Positions 24,583-32,842 of a stretch of DNA of 64,000 nt are shown one piece after another (positions within the stretch are counted from its first letter, which is position 1; each line of letters opens with the position of its first letter). The position numbers and the translations under genes are program-made. The DNA comes from Plantibacter sp050587525 (GTDB lineage Bacteria; Actinomycetota; Actinomycetes; Actinomycetales; Microbacteriaceae): NCBI RefSeq assembly GCF_050587525.1, contig NZ_JBOBFT010000001.1, forward strand, positions 558,001 through 622,000. The letters run 5' to 3'. The notes below the pieces were generated by a model. That model saw nothing but the letters and a program-made list of their open reading frames with translations. It made no database searches and had not been told where the DNA came from.

Positions 24583-24658
24583 AGGAGAGGAGAACCGCAC
24601 GAGGGAAGGACCGATTCGCGCGAATCGTCCTCCTCTCGCGCGGTTCTCCTTCTCTCGT
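24583..24658. repeat. Family A inverted repeat (copy 3), probable bidirectional terminator
   Basis: GGAGAGGAGAACCGCACGAG, GGAAGGACC, a short spacer, then GTCCTCCTCTCGCGCGGTTC and TCCTTCTCTC. It lies between the convergent deoR and VOC genes. Confidence 0.8.
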
Positions 24659-24696
24659 GCGGCAGCGCAGCGCAGGAGCGCAGGAGGGCGGGCGGG

Positions 24697-25074
24697 CTAG
24701 GCGGCAGGAGGCCGCGTGAACAGGTTGACGAGGTTCCCGTCGGGGTCGCGGAACATCGCCGAGCGGTTGCCCCACGGCATCGTGGTCGGTTCGAGGACGA
24801 TGTCGTCCAGCGCCTCCCGAAGCCGGGCGAACTCCGCGTCGACGTCCGCGACGAGGAACTCGATGATCACCGAGGCGTTGCGGCCGGACTGCGGGGCACG
24901 GTCGCCGAGCATGGCGACGGTCGCCGTGCTGCCGATCGCGAGGGCGCCTGCGGCCGTTCGGAACTCGGCGAACACGGGTGCGGGACGGACCGCGGTCGCG
25001 CCGGTCACGAGTTCGTAGAAGGCGGCGAGGCGGTCGACGTCCTCGGTGATGATGCGGATCGATGCGAAGTCCAT
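24697..25074 (-). CDS. VOC-superfamily (glyoxalase/bleomycin-resistance-like) protein
   Basis: 125-aa single-domain metal-binding-fold protein with paired beta-alpha-beta-beta-beta modules: MDFASIRIITEDVDRLAAFY at the start, FARLREALDDIVLEP in the middle, and the closing MFRDPDGNLVNLF, where the Asp-Gly-Asn turn is typical of VOC proteins. The usual second metal Glu is not evident (FRDPDGNLVNLF ends with Asn), so catalysis is uncertain. Monocistronic, AAAGGA upstream. The WYL regulator at 25231 lies upstream in the same orientation, 156 bp away. Confidence 0.8.
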   Translation of the reverse strand: MDFASIRIITEDVDRLAAFYELVTGATAVRPAPVFAEFRTAAGALAIGSTATVAMLGDRAPQSGRNASVIIEFLVADVDAEFARLREALDDIVLEPTTMPWGNRSAMFRDPDGNLVNLFTRPPAA

Positions 25075-25230
25075 GGGGGTCCTTTCGAGCAGACGGAGAG
25101 CGGGCGGAGGGCCAGTCTCAGCGCGAAACGCAGGGCGGGACAGAGCCCATCAGGCGAGACGCGCCGAACGGATCGACCGACCCGATGCCTCCATGGTGCG
25201 CCGTATCCGCGACACCGTCATGTCGGTGTT

Positions 25231-25980
25231 TCAGAACGTCTCGGACGTGACCCCGACCGAGCGCAGCGTGCCGTAGGCGATGTCCAGGTCTGCGGCGCGG
25301 AGTGGTCGGCGAGGCGCCCGCTCCCCCGTCGGTTCCGCGGACAGGACGCGATCGCCCCGGAACGCTCGGATGCGGTCCCGGAGCCGACACCAGCCGATCA
25401 GGTACCAGTCCCGCCCCTTGCCCACGTAGCCGAGCGGCTCGACGTCGCGGATCGTGTCGGCGCCGTCCCGGTCCCGGTAGGTGATCCGCAGCACCTTCCC
25501 GGCGCCGAGCGCACCAGCGAGCACGTCGGTCGCACCTGGATCCGCGGCCCCCGGGACCGCCCCGGCCGAGCCCGTCGCTCCCCCGGGGCTGTCATCGAGG
25601 AGGTGGATGCGCGATGCCAGTTCCGCCGTCTCGTGGAGCGTGCTCTGGTCCATCACAGCGACGACCTTGCGCAACGCGGTGGTCGCGGCGGCGCGGAACG
25701 GGCTGGTGGAGAGCATGCCGAGGCCGATGGTGACGGCGAGCGCCTCGTCGACCGTGAAGCCGAGCGGGGCGAGCGTGTGCGCGACATCGATGGAGTAGCC
25801 GCCGGTCCTGCCGGGCTCCGCCCAGATGGGCACGCCCGCCTGCTGGAGCGCCGACAGATCACGTTCGATCGTGCGGGTGCTCACCTCGAACCGCCCCGCG
25901 AGACGTCTGGCACTGACGGGTCGCGGCGCGGCCGCCCGGAGCTCTTCGACCAGTGCGTACAACCGGTCGGTGCGATTCAT
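25231..25980 (-). CDS. HTH-WYL-domain transcriptional regulator (YafY-like)
   Basis: 249-aa regulator. The N-terminal HTH_11 is at 1-60 (MNRTDRLYALVEELRAAAPR, then PVSARRLAGRFEVSTRTIER). The central region and the WYL domain carry the ligand-binding core: LRITYRDRDG, DVEPLGYVGKGRDWYLIGWC and a conserved Arg-rich RDRIRAFRGDRV. WYL proteins sense nucleic-acid or small-molecule ligands and often control stress genes. The VOC gene downstream in the same direction may be its target or cotranscribed. Confidence 0.85.
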   Translation of the reverse strand: MNRTDRLYALVEELRAAAPRPVSARRLAGRFEVSTRTIERDLSALQQAGVPIWAEPGRTGGYSIDVAHTLAPLGFTVDEALAVTIGLGMLSTSPFRAAATTALRKVVAVMDQSTLHETAELASRIHLLDDSPGGATGSAGAVPGAADPGATDVLAGALGAGKVLRITYRDRDGADTIRDVEPLGYVGKGRDWYLIGWCRLRDRIRAFRGDRVLSAEPTGERAPRRPLRAADLDIAYGTLRSVGVTSETF

Positions 25981-26216
25981 ACGTCGATGCTAGTCGCGTG
26001 TCGCGACGACCCCGGCAGCCGTTGATCGGGAGGCAATCCTCCCGCGATCGGGGCGCATTTCACCCGTGCTCAGTAGATATCACCGCACCGATATGTGAAT
26101 CCCGATGGAATTCTTCCCCCCATTCGCGTCACGTACTAGCTTGTGGGCTGTCAACACCTGTACAGCGCGATCATTGTTGTCCCGAAAACCGGTCGCGCGC
26201 GGCATCCCGGAGCCCA

Positions 26217-27983
26217 ATGACACACCCGAACGAAGCACCGTACCCGAATACCGACGCAGAACTCGTCGAGCGCACCCGCAGGGGCGACGTCTCGGCCTAT
26301 GCAGAACTCTGGCATCGACACGCCTCCTCAGGCAGAGCCGCCGCGCGTTCCTTCACCGGAACGTTCGACCCGGACGACCTCGTCTCGGAGGCGTTCACGC
26401 GCATCTTCCGGTCGATCCGGGCGGGCGGCGGTCCGACGACCGCCTTTCGCGCGTATCTCGTGCGCACCATCCAGAACGTCGCGGTGACGTGGAGCCGGAG
26501 AAAACGACCGGACTCGCTCGAGCACGCGGAATCGCTCGCCGATCCGAACACGGACGAAACGGCCGCGTCAGCGGGAGTCGACCGTCAGCTGGTCGCGCGG
26601 GCATTCGAGTTGTTGCCGGAGCGATGGCGGCAAGTGCTCTGGTACACCGAAGTCGAGGGGATGAATCCGCGCGACATCGCACCGATTCTCGGCATGTCCG
26701 CGAATTCGGTTTCCGCATTGGCATATCGCGCGAAAGAGGGGTTGCGGCAGGCGTGGATCCAAGCGCACCTGTCATCGACAGCCTTAGAGCACGAGCACCG
26801 CTGGACCATCGAACGTCTCGGCCAGTACATGCGGAAGAAGATCGCGAAACGCGAGCGGGAGAAGGTCGAAGCGCACCTCGACGAGTGCGATTCGTGTTCG
26901 CGGGCCGCCGCGGAGGCACGACGGGTCGAAGCCGTGCTCCCTTGGGCGCTGCTGCCGCTCATCGGTTCGGTCGGGGCGTCGACGTATGCACTGTGGTCGG
27001 CCGATGCGAACCGCCCTGAGGCATCGCAGGCCCCCGTCGACGCGCATCCGTCGCAGCCGACCGCATCCACGAGCACGACCCCGGCCCCGGCCCCGCTCGC
27101 GGCAGGCGGCCACGGTTCCGGTTCCCTCACTCGTGGGGTTGCAGCGGCCGCCGCGGTCGTCGTCACCGGATCGGTGATCGCGATCCTGTTGACCGCCGGG
27201 CAGGGTTCGCCGGGCCCGGGAACCTACCGCGAACTGCCTGAGGCGTCCGCATCGCAGGGCCCGGACCGCCCCGAGCCGCTGCCGGAGTACACGGCGGAAC
27301 CGACCGGGCAGATGCGACCTGATCCGCTCCTCACCCCTCCTCCGCGCTCCCCGCTCGTCCCGGTGTGGGCCGCCCCACCGGCGATCGACACGACCCTCTC
27401 CACCGACCATCCCGCCCCTCCATCGCGGCCCACGGATGCCCCCGTGATCTCCCACATCGACACCGGTCCCGGGAGCGCTGGCCTCTGGTACCCCGTCGCG
27501 TTCGGCATCGCCGATCCCGGAGCCGTCGTCACGGTCAGCAACGGCCGCGGCTCGCCGGTCCAGGTGATCGCCGGGCCGGACGGCGCGTGGTCGACGGGTC
27601 AACTCACCGGCTACACCCGCGGAACCCACGAGCTCACCGCGCAGCAGATGACCGCCGCAGGCGCCGCATCGCCTGTCGCCAGCTCGTCGTTCTCGCTCGC
27701 CGCCGAGCCCGAAATCGGAGCCATCGTCGAGGGGCGACTCGTCTCCTATGCGATCACCAGTTCCACGCCAGGCACGGTCCAGATCCGCATCGATGCCGAC
27801 GGCGACTGGTTCGAAGCCGAACTCGGTGAAGCCGGCGAGTGGTACCGATGGGACGGCACAGCATCCTGGGGACCGCTCGCCGGCGCCTACGTCATCTCCG
27901 CCCGTTTCGGCTCCGGCGATCGATGGGGGCCGACGGTCTCGATGCGGTTCGACCTGCCGGCGGCGGAGGGAAACGACCTGTGA
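26217..27983 (+). CDS. Sigma-70 (ECF-like) factor fused to zinc finger, membrane spans and extracellular Ig-like tail
   Basis: 588-aa composite. Residues about 15-95 are sigma region 2 (LVERTRRGDVSAYAELWHRH, DPDDLVSEAFTRIF, RTIQNVAVTWSRR). Residues 120-180 are region 4 with HTH NPRDIAPILGMSANSVSALA. Residues 195-235 form a zf-HC2/ZAS-type finger (H220-x3-C224-x2-C227), normally found in separate anti-sigma factors. Two hydrophobic spans follow (about 238-258 and 308-327), then a Pro-rich region and one or two Ig-like beta domains (about 410-588). The protein thus carries sigma, anti-sigma and a possible outside sensor in one chain. Start ATG 26217 has CCCGGAG upstream. The activation mechanism (proteolytic release?) is inferred. 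Confidence 0.8.
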   Translation: MTHPNEAPYPNTDAELVERTRRGDVSAYAELWHRHASSGRAAARSFTGTFDPDDLVSEAFTRIFRSIRAGGGPTTAFRAYLVRTIQNVAVTWSRRKRPDSLEHAESLADPNTDETAASAGVDRQLVARAFELLPERWRQVLWYTEVEGMNPRDIAPILGMSANSVSALAYRAKEGLRQAWIQAHLSSTALEHEHRWTIERLGQYMRKKIAKREREKVEAHLDECDSCSRAAAEARRVEAVLPWALLPLIGSVGASTYALWSADANRPEASQAPVDAHPSQPTASTSTTPAPAPLAAGGHGSGSLTRGVAAAAAVVVTGSVIAILLTAGQGSPGPGTYRELPEASASQGPDRPEPLPEYTAEPTGQMRPDPLLTPPPRSPLVPVWAAPPAIDTTLSTDHPAPPSRPTDAPVISHIDTGPGSAGLWYPVAFGIADPGAVVTVSNGRGSPVQVIAGPDGAWSTGQLTGYTRGTHELTAQQMTAAGAASPVASSSFSLAAEPEIGAIVEGRLVSYAITSSTPGTVQIRIDADGDWFEAELGEAGEWYRWDGTASWGPLAGAYVISARFGSGDRWGPTVSMRFDLPAAEGNDL

Positions 27984-28067
27984 CCACGAACGGCTCGCGA
28001 ATCACCGAACGAATCACCGGGCGGATCGCGTCACGATCCGCCCACGAGCGCGTCTGAGCTGGCGAAC

Positions 28068-28098
28068 GTCACGGTGTCCATTCGGGTGACACCGTGAC
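28068..28098. terminator. Hairpin terminator after the sigma factor
   Basis: GTCACGGTGT and ACACCGTGAC flank an 11-nt loop, about 85 bp after the sigma-factor stop. Confidence 0.65.
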
Positions 28099-28164
28099 GC
28101 TCCGCGCGCCGAGGCTCGCTCGGCGCGTGATGCCGGCCGGCATGGTGGGTGGCGATGATTCGGG

Positions 28165-28386
28165 TCAACGCCACCCACTCACCAGCGGGCGGCGGCGCTC
28201 CACCCCGACGACGGGTCGGCCCGACGTCGAACCGTCGACCGATGGACAGCCTTCATCGATCCATTCCTCGTAGGAGTGGTGCCGGCCGATGCCGCATTCG
28301 CAGTTCACGCGGATGAGTCGCCCCGATCGTTTTGATGGAAACACTTCGTAGTGCTGCTCTGCCGGGGCGTGTTCGGTGTGGTTCAT
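28165..28386 (-). CDS. Small Cys/His-containing hypothetical protein
   Basis: 73-aa frame not recognised as a family. The central part VNCECGIGRHHSYEEWIDEG then CP holds three Cys and two His that could form a small zinc knuckle; the C-terminus is Arg-rich (GVERRRPLVSGWR). A weak GAGG lies 14 bp upstream of ATG 28386. It occupies an otherwise empty 635-bp gap, and its amino-acid composition is less skewed than the antisense frames nearby. Moderate support only. Confidence 0.4.
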   Translation of the reverse strand: MNHTEHAPAEQHYEVFPSKRSGRLIRVNCECGIGRHHSYEEWIDEGCPSVDGSTSGRPVVGVERRRPLVSGWR

Positions 28387-28618
28387 GGCTCGTGCGCCTC
28401 AACTTTCTCTCACGCGCTCAGACGCGGAGCAGGCGGTTCCGTGACGCGGAGCAAAAGAATTCAGCCGATTGGCTGCATTTCGCGTCACGATCCGCGGGGG
28501 CGGGCGTCTGGGCAGGCAAGCACCAGTGATTCCCGAATCGTCCTGGGGCTTTCGTCAGCTCATTCCGCTGTCCCGACACCGTCGGCAGGCAGGGGTGGGC
28601 GCTCCCGAAGGAACACGA

Positions 28619-30268
28619 ATGACACGCACACCAACCCGGGCCAGCACACCGCAGAGTCCCAGACCTCCGCGCCTCAGGCGGGCGTTCGGCTCACTGGCCG
28701 TCGTGACCACCATGGTCGCCGCTTCCCTCCTCGTCGCATCACCCGCGAACGCGGCCGATGTCGTCTTCACGGATCCCGGCCTGCGGGCGTGCGTGAACCA
28801 GTCGCTCGGACAGCCGGCGACCGCCTCCGTCTCGACTGCCCAGGCGGCGGGGATCACCCAGCTGTACTGCTCCGGCATCGCGAGCCTCGACGGCATTCAG
28901 GCGTTGACGTCACTCTGGGATCTGACGATCACAGGCGGTCCCCTGTCCGAGCTCGCCCCGCTCACGGGAATGACCAAGCTCACCCAGATCAACATCTCCA
29001 ACGACCAGATCGCCGACCTCGGCCCGCTGGCATCACTCACGAACCTCGTCTACCTCTCCGCTGGGGGCAATTCCTACTCGGACCTCACTCCGATCAGTGG
29101 CCTCACGCAGTTGAAGTCGCTCGACGTCTCGCGCAACCAGGTCACCGATCTCACCCCACTGGCGGGTCTCTCGCAGCTCTCCGGGCTCGTGATGAACGCC
29201 AATACCGTGTCGGACCTCGCTCCGCTCGCGGGGCTGACCAACCTGGCCGCTCTCTACGCGAGCGACAACGACATCGTTGATCTCACCCCACTCTCGGGAC
29301 TCACGAAGATCTTCCAGCTGTTCCTGGACGGCAACGACATCAGTGATGTCGCCCCCCTGTCGACGATCGCAGCGCTCGACAATGTCCGGCTTCAGGGGAA
29401 CCACATCACGGATCTCAGCCCGCTCGGCGGCCTCCCGCTCCTCGCACAGGTGTTTGCGCAGGACCAGACGGTGACGCTGCCCGCCGTGACCGTGGGCCAG
29501 AGCACGGCGAACCCGCTCCGACTCCCCCACGGTGAGACGCAGACCGCCGTCTGGGGCGACAGCGGCAACTTCGTCCTCGCGGCCGACGGCGCTTCGTGGA
29601 GCTTCAGTTCGTCCGCCTCGAACACCGTCTCGTGGGACATGGCGTACCCGGGCCCGATCTGGCCCGCGTGGAACTTCTCCGGAACGTTCCTGCAGCGTTC
29701 CACCTCGGACATCGACGTTCTCCGGACGACGACGCTCGTCGATGACACCGCGACCACGCCGAACACGCAGCCGGTCACGATCGACGTCCTCGCGAACGAC
29801 GGTCTGCCAGGCGAACCGCTCGTCGATGCGACGACACTCACGCTCCTCGATGCGGACGGCGACCCGACCACGCAGCTGACCGTGACCGGCGGCGTCTTCA
29901 CGCTGTCCAACGGCACCGTCGTGTTCACCCCGACCGCAGGCTTCGCGGGCGCCGTGGCCGATGTCTCCTACCAGGTCACGAACACCGACGGTGTCTCGGG
30001 CAAGGCGGCCATCCGGGTGACCGTCACGGCATCGTCGACGCCACAGCCCTCGCCCCAGCCGACCGTCACGCCGACGGTGACGCCCACGGGCGGCACGGGC
30101 AGCGGTTCCGGCACCGCCGCATCCGGCGGCCTCGCGTCGACCGGTTTCGATGCCGGCCCTCTCGGCCTGGCAGCGCTGCTCGCTTCGCTCCTCGGCCTCG
30201 GTGTCGTGAGCATCCTCGCGTTCCGTCGCCGTCGCACTGACGCCGTCGCGAGCGACGACATCAGCTAA
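28619..30268 (+). CDS. Leucine-rich-repeat surface protein with LAxTG-type cell-wall anchor
   Basis: 549-aa exported protein. Signal peptide about 1-46 (Arg-rich start, core ending SPANAAD); at least nine 22-residue internalin-like LRRs (about 90-300, e.g. LTNLVYLSAGGNSYSDLTPI, LKSLDVSRNQVTDLTPLAGL); a beta-rich region from about 310; an Ig-like/cadherin-like module (TTTLVDDTATTPNTQPVTID) near 410-490; a Pro/Thr spacer; LASTGFD followed by a hydrophobic span and RRRR tail at the end. The LASTG motif matches actinobacterial class E sortase substrates. GAAGGAA precedes ATG 28619. Likely role in adhesion or glycan/protein binding; no sortase gene is in the window. Confidence 0.85.
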   Translation: MTRTPTRASTPQSPRPPRLRRAFGSLAVVTTMVAASLLVASPANAADVVFTDPGLRACVNQSLGQPATASVSTAQAAGITQLYCSGIASLDGIQALTSLWDLTITGGPLSELAPLTGMTKLTQINISNDQIADLGPLASLTNLVYLSAGGNSYSDLTPISGLTQLKSLDVSRNQVTDLTPLAGLSQLSGLVMNANTVSDLAPLAGLTNLAALYASDNDIVDLTPLSGLTKIFQLFLDGNDISDVAPLSTIAALDNVRLQGNHITDLSPLGGLPLLAQVFAQDQTVTLPAVTVGQSTANPLRLPHGETQTAVWGDSGNFVLAADGASWSFSSSASNTVSWDMAYPGPIWPAWNFSGTFLQRSTSDIDVLRTTTLVDDTATTPNTQPVTIDVLANDGLPGEPLVDATTLTLLDADGDPTTQLTVTGGVFTLSNGTVVFTPTAGFAGAVADVSYQVTNTDGVSGKAAIRVTVTASSTPQPSPQPTVTPTVTPTGGTGSGSGTAASGGLASTGFDAGPLGLAALLASLLGLGVVSILAFRRRRTDAVASDDIS

Positions 30269-30281
30269 GCGCAACAGGCCG

Positions 30282-30321
30282 CTCGGGCGCGCGACCGCTT
30301 CACCGCGGTCGCGCGCCCGAG
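30282..30321. terminator. 17-bp perfect hairpin terminator after the LRR gene
   Basis: CTCGGGCGCGCGACCGC and GCGGTCGCGCGCCCGAG enclose a 6-nt loop, 14 bp after the LRR stop codon. No T tract. Confidence 0.75.
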
Positions 30322-30330
30322 TCGTGTCGG

Positions 30331-30395
30331 GACCGGATGAACGGACCGATGAGCGGGACCGATGAGCGGGACCGATGAACGGGACCCATGAACGG
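30331..30395. repeat. 13-bp tandem repeat, five full units
   Basis: Units GACCGGATGAACG, GACCGATGAGCGG (twice), GACCGATGAACGG and GACCCATGAACGG follow each other exactly at 13-bp period, with a sixth partial unit GACCCATTGCG. It sits between the LRR terminator and the operator of the next operon. Confidence 0.85.
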
Positions 30396-30420
30396 GACCC
30401 ATTGCGTCGAATCCTTGGAA

Positions 30421-30464
30421 AGTGTGCCATTGCTATGACACACTGTGTCTCACTCAACTGACAC
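30421..30464. promoter_or_regulatory. GntR (YtrA-type) operator candidate
   Basis: Two adjacent inverted repeats, AGTGTG-N12-CACACT (30421-30444) and GTGTC-N10-GACAC (30445-30464), lie 18 bp before the GTG of the membrane-protein gene whose operon ends in a GntR regulator; autoregulation is likely. Confidence 0.5.
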
Positions 30465-30481
30465 ACTCCGGGGGACGATCG

Positions 30482-31402
30482 GTGTTGCTCATACAGTTCA
30501 TCCAGTACGGACCGGCGACCGTCGGCCTGCTGGTCGCACTCGTCGCGCTGTTCCTCGGGAGACGGGGGCACGTGGATCTCCCGCGGCCCGTCCGCCTCTG
30601 GACGGCAATCGGGATGGCGATCGCCCTCGCGCTCATGGTCAGCTACACGGCGTGGAGCGTGTGGCCGACGTGGGTGGCGCCGCTCGGCGAGGACGCCTTC
30701 CTCATCATGCAACTCGCCCGGCACCTCGCGCCGCTCGTCCTGTGCGTCGTCGCGTTGGCGTTCCTGATCGCGCCGCGTCCCGCCCCTGGGCCGCCCGGTG
30801 CTGCTGCGCTCGAGCCCCGCACGATCCTGACCTTCGCCTCGCGACCATGGCTCTGGACCGTCGGCGTCGCGGTCGCGGTCTCCGTCGTGCTCGCCCTCCT
30901 TGCAGGGTTCGCCTCGCACGCCGATGACGCGGGCAGGTACGTGAATTTCGAGGTGCGGCTCTCGGCCTCGACGAGCGCGGGTTCGACGATCTACGGGTGG
31001 TGGTTCTCGGTCCCGTGCCTGCTCGCGATCGCACTGATCCTGGCGATCACCCTGCTCGCACTGCATCTGATCTCGCGGCCGGCGCCCGGGGCAGATGCGG
31101 AAGGCGATGCCGCGGAGCGGTCCGCGCGAATCCGCAGCGTCCTGCGAGTGGCGACCGGCGGGTTGCTCCTCCACATCGGCACGGTTCTGCAGTCGCTCGC
31201 GAGCGCCGCCTCCCTCCGAGGCGGGTTCGAGGGCGGGGCGATCGGTTGGATCGAGATCAGCCCCTCCTTCGCTGCACTCGGCCCGGCCCTGTACTGGTCC
31301 GCGGCGATCGCTGTCGTCGCCGGGTTCACGATGTGGTGGTTCACACTGGCGTCCGTCGTGCTGGTCCGCTCGCGGCGACTCACCGCACCCGTGCCCGCAT
31401 GA
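30482..31402 (+). CDS. Polytopic integral membrane protein of unknown function
   Basis: 306-aa protein with about seven hydrophobic segments (e.g. PATVGLLVALVALFLG, LWTAIGMAIALALMVSYTAW, LVLCVVALAFLIA, VGVAVAVSVVLALLAGFA, LLAIALILAITLLALHLI and two near the C-terminus). I do not recognise a family. GTG 30482 has GGGGGA 8 bp upstream. Its stop overlaps the GntR start by 4 bp. In YtrA-type loci the regulator is often cotranscribed with membrane proteins that respond to cell-envelope stress, so an envelope role is plausible but unproven. Confidence 0.7.
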   Translation: MLLIQFIQYGPATVGLLVALVALFLGRRGHVDLPRPVRLWTAIGMAIALALMVSYTAWSVWPTWVAPLGEDAFLIMQLARHLAPLVLCVVALAFLIAPRPAPGPPGAAALEPRTILTFASRPWLWTVGVAVAVSVVLALLAGFASHADDAGRYVNFEVRLSASTSAGSTIYGWWFSVPCLLAIALILAITLLALHLISRPAPGADAEGDAAERSARIRSVLRVATGGLLLHIGTVLQSLASAASLRGGFEGGAIGWIEISPSFAALGPALYWSAAIAVVAGFTMWWFTLASVVLVRSRRLTAPVPA

Positions 31403-31818
31403 TCATCAGCCTCACCGAGCACGGCGCCGCACTCGTCGACCAGATCCAGGATCAGATCCGCGGATTCATCACGACGGGCATCCTCGCCGCGAATCAGCGG
31501 TTGCCCTCCGTTCGCCAGCTCGCGAGCGACCTCGGCATCGCGCCCGGAACCGTCGCGAAGGCGTACCGATCGCTCGAGGCCGAGGGCTTCCTGGTCACCC
31601 GGATCGGCAGTGGCACCCGCGTCAGCACGACGGCGTCGGCCACCCCTCGCGACGTCCTCGCCGCCGCACGGCAGCTCGCGGCGGCCGGCAAGCGCGAGTC
31701 GGTCGACCTCGACGAGGCGATCCGCGTCCTGCGTGCCGTGTGGCGGGACCGGCCGACACCTGCGGGACCGGGGGCGGAGCACGGCGACTTCGAGCGTCCG
31801 AGACCTGCCGACGGGTGA
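31399..31818 (+). CDS. GntR-family regulator, YtrA subfamily
   Basis: 139-aa regulator with a GntR winged HTH at residues 10-75 (LVDQIQDQIRGFITTGILAA, LPSVRQLASDLGIAPGTVAK, AYRSLEAEGFLVTRIGSGTR) and only a short helical C-terminus, the YtrA layout. Translationally coupled to the membrane-protein gene upstream; probably represses its own operon at the palindromes 30421-30464. Confidence 0.85.
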   Translation: MIISLTEHGAALVDQIQDQIRGFITTGILAANQRLPSVRQLASDLGIAPGTVAKAYRSLEAEGFLVTRIGSGTRVSTTASATPRDVLAAARQLAAAGKRESVDLDEAIRVLRAVWRDRPTPAGPGAEHGDFERPRPADG

Positions 31819-31940
31819 TCCGTCGCCGCTACTCTGATGCTGACATGGGAATCGGACCGGTGAACCAGCGGGGACACACCTCGGCGACCGGTCCCGCATC
31901 CGCCCCGCGAACCGCATCAGCCCCGCCCAGAGGAGTCAGT

Positions 31941-32744
31941 ATGTCCACCGAACCGTTCGACCGCCGTGTCCTCCTGCAGACCGCCCCGAATCTGCGCGAC
32001 CTCGGTGGCATCCCCGTCGTGGGCGGGGTCGTCCGGCCCGGCGAGCTGTACCGGTCGGCGACGCTGGCCAAGCTCGCGGGAGACGACGTCGCGACCTTCG
32101 CGGAGCTCGACGTCGAGACGGTGTACGACTTCCGCACCGAGGCCGAACGCGAAGGCGCCCTCGACAACGTCCCGGAGGCGACGCGCGTGCTCTGGCTCGA
32201 CGTCCTCGCGGACAACGCCGACAACGCGGCCGCGACCGGTCTGTTGCTCAAGGACCCCGCCGCGTACGCCGCGACGGTGACCCAGGGTCAGGTCATCGCA
32301 CAGTTGGAGGAGGCCAACCGCAACTTCATCAGCCTGCCCTCCGCCCTCGCCGCCTACCGTGCCTTCTACCTGGACCTCATCGACGAGAACCGCACGGGCG
32401 CGGCCCTGTTCCACTGCACCACGGGCAAGGACCGCACCGGCTGGGCCGCCGCATCGTTCCTCCTGCTCCTCGGAGCAGACGAAGCCGACATCCGCGCCGA
32501 CTATCTCCAGACCAACGTGGACCTCGCGCCGATGACGGATCCGATCCTCGCGTTCATCGCGAGCAAGGGCGTGGATCCTGAGCTGATCCGCCCGCTCCTC
32601 GGTGTGCGCGACAACTACTTGGATGCCGCGCTCGACGAGCTGCGTGCCTGCTACGGCACCATCGAGGACTACGCGCGCGACGGCCTGGGCCTCGCCGACG
32701 AGCAACTCGTGACGCTCCGGGCACGGTTCACGCGGGCGGGCTGA
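31941..32744 (+). CDS. Tyrosine-protein phosphatase (PtpB/IphP-like)
   Basis: 267-aa cysteine-dependent phosphatase. NLRDLGGIPV near residue 18 is the family entry motif, VYDFRTEAER follows, and the P-loop HCTTGKDRTGWA gives the C-x5-R-T active site (Cys, Lys, Asp and Arg all present, as in lipid/protein phosphatases of the MptpB type). ATG 31941 has AGAGGAG 5 bp upstream. Probably monocistronic and ended by a degenerate family A hairpin. Substrates may be phosphotyrosine proteins or phosphoinositides. Confidence 0.85.
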   Translation: MSTEPFDRRVLLQTAPNLRDLGGIPVVGGVVRPGELYRSATLAKLAGDDVATFAELDVETVYDFRTEAEREGALDNVPEATRVLWLDVLADNADNAAATGLLLKDPAAYAATVTQGQVIAQLEEANRNFISLPSALAAYRAFYLDLIDENRTGAALFHCTTGKDRTGWAAASFLLLLGADEADIRADYLQTNVDLAPMTDPILAFIASKGVDPELIRPLLGVRDNYLDAALDELRACYGTIEDYARDGLGLADEQLVTLRARFTRAG

Positions 32745-32754
32745 AGGCGAATCG

Positions 32755-32810
32755 CGCGACAAGAGGACGCTCAGCTCAGAGCGTCCTTTTGCGAAGCGGT
32801 TCTCCTCCTG
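32755..32810. repeat. Degenerate family A inverted repeat (copy 4), bidirectional terminator
   Basis: Inner stem AGGACGCT / AGCGTCCT followed by TTTT, with outer GCGGTTCTCCTCCTG conserved but a diverged left arm (GCGAATCGCGCGAC). Lies between the convergent phosphatase and DUF4127 genes. Confidence 0.65.
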
Positions 32811-32842
32811 CGATGCCACTGCGCGGATCAATGCAGCACCAA

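Noticed and set aside
24697..25980. VOC and WYL genes as a defence module (WYL regulators occur in defence islands)
   Set aside because: Neighbours are ordinary metabolic genes with backbone repeats and no other defence genes.
30331..30405. CRISPR array from the tandem repeat
   Set aside because: Units are 13 bp with no spacers and no cas genes in the window.
29033..31174. 713-codon minus-strand open frame opposite the LRR and membrane-protein genes
   Set aside because: Charged low-complexity composition, spans a terminator, tandem repeat and promoter, no domain; plus-strand genes are well supported.
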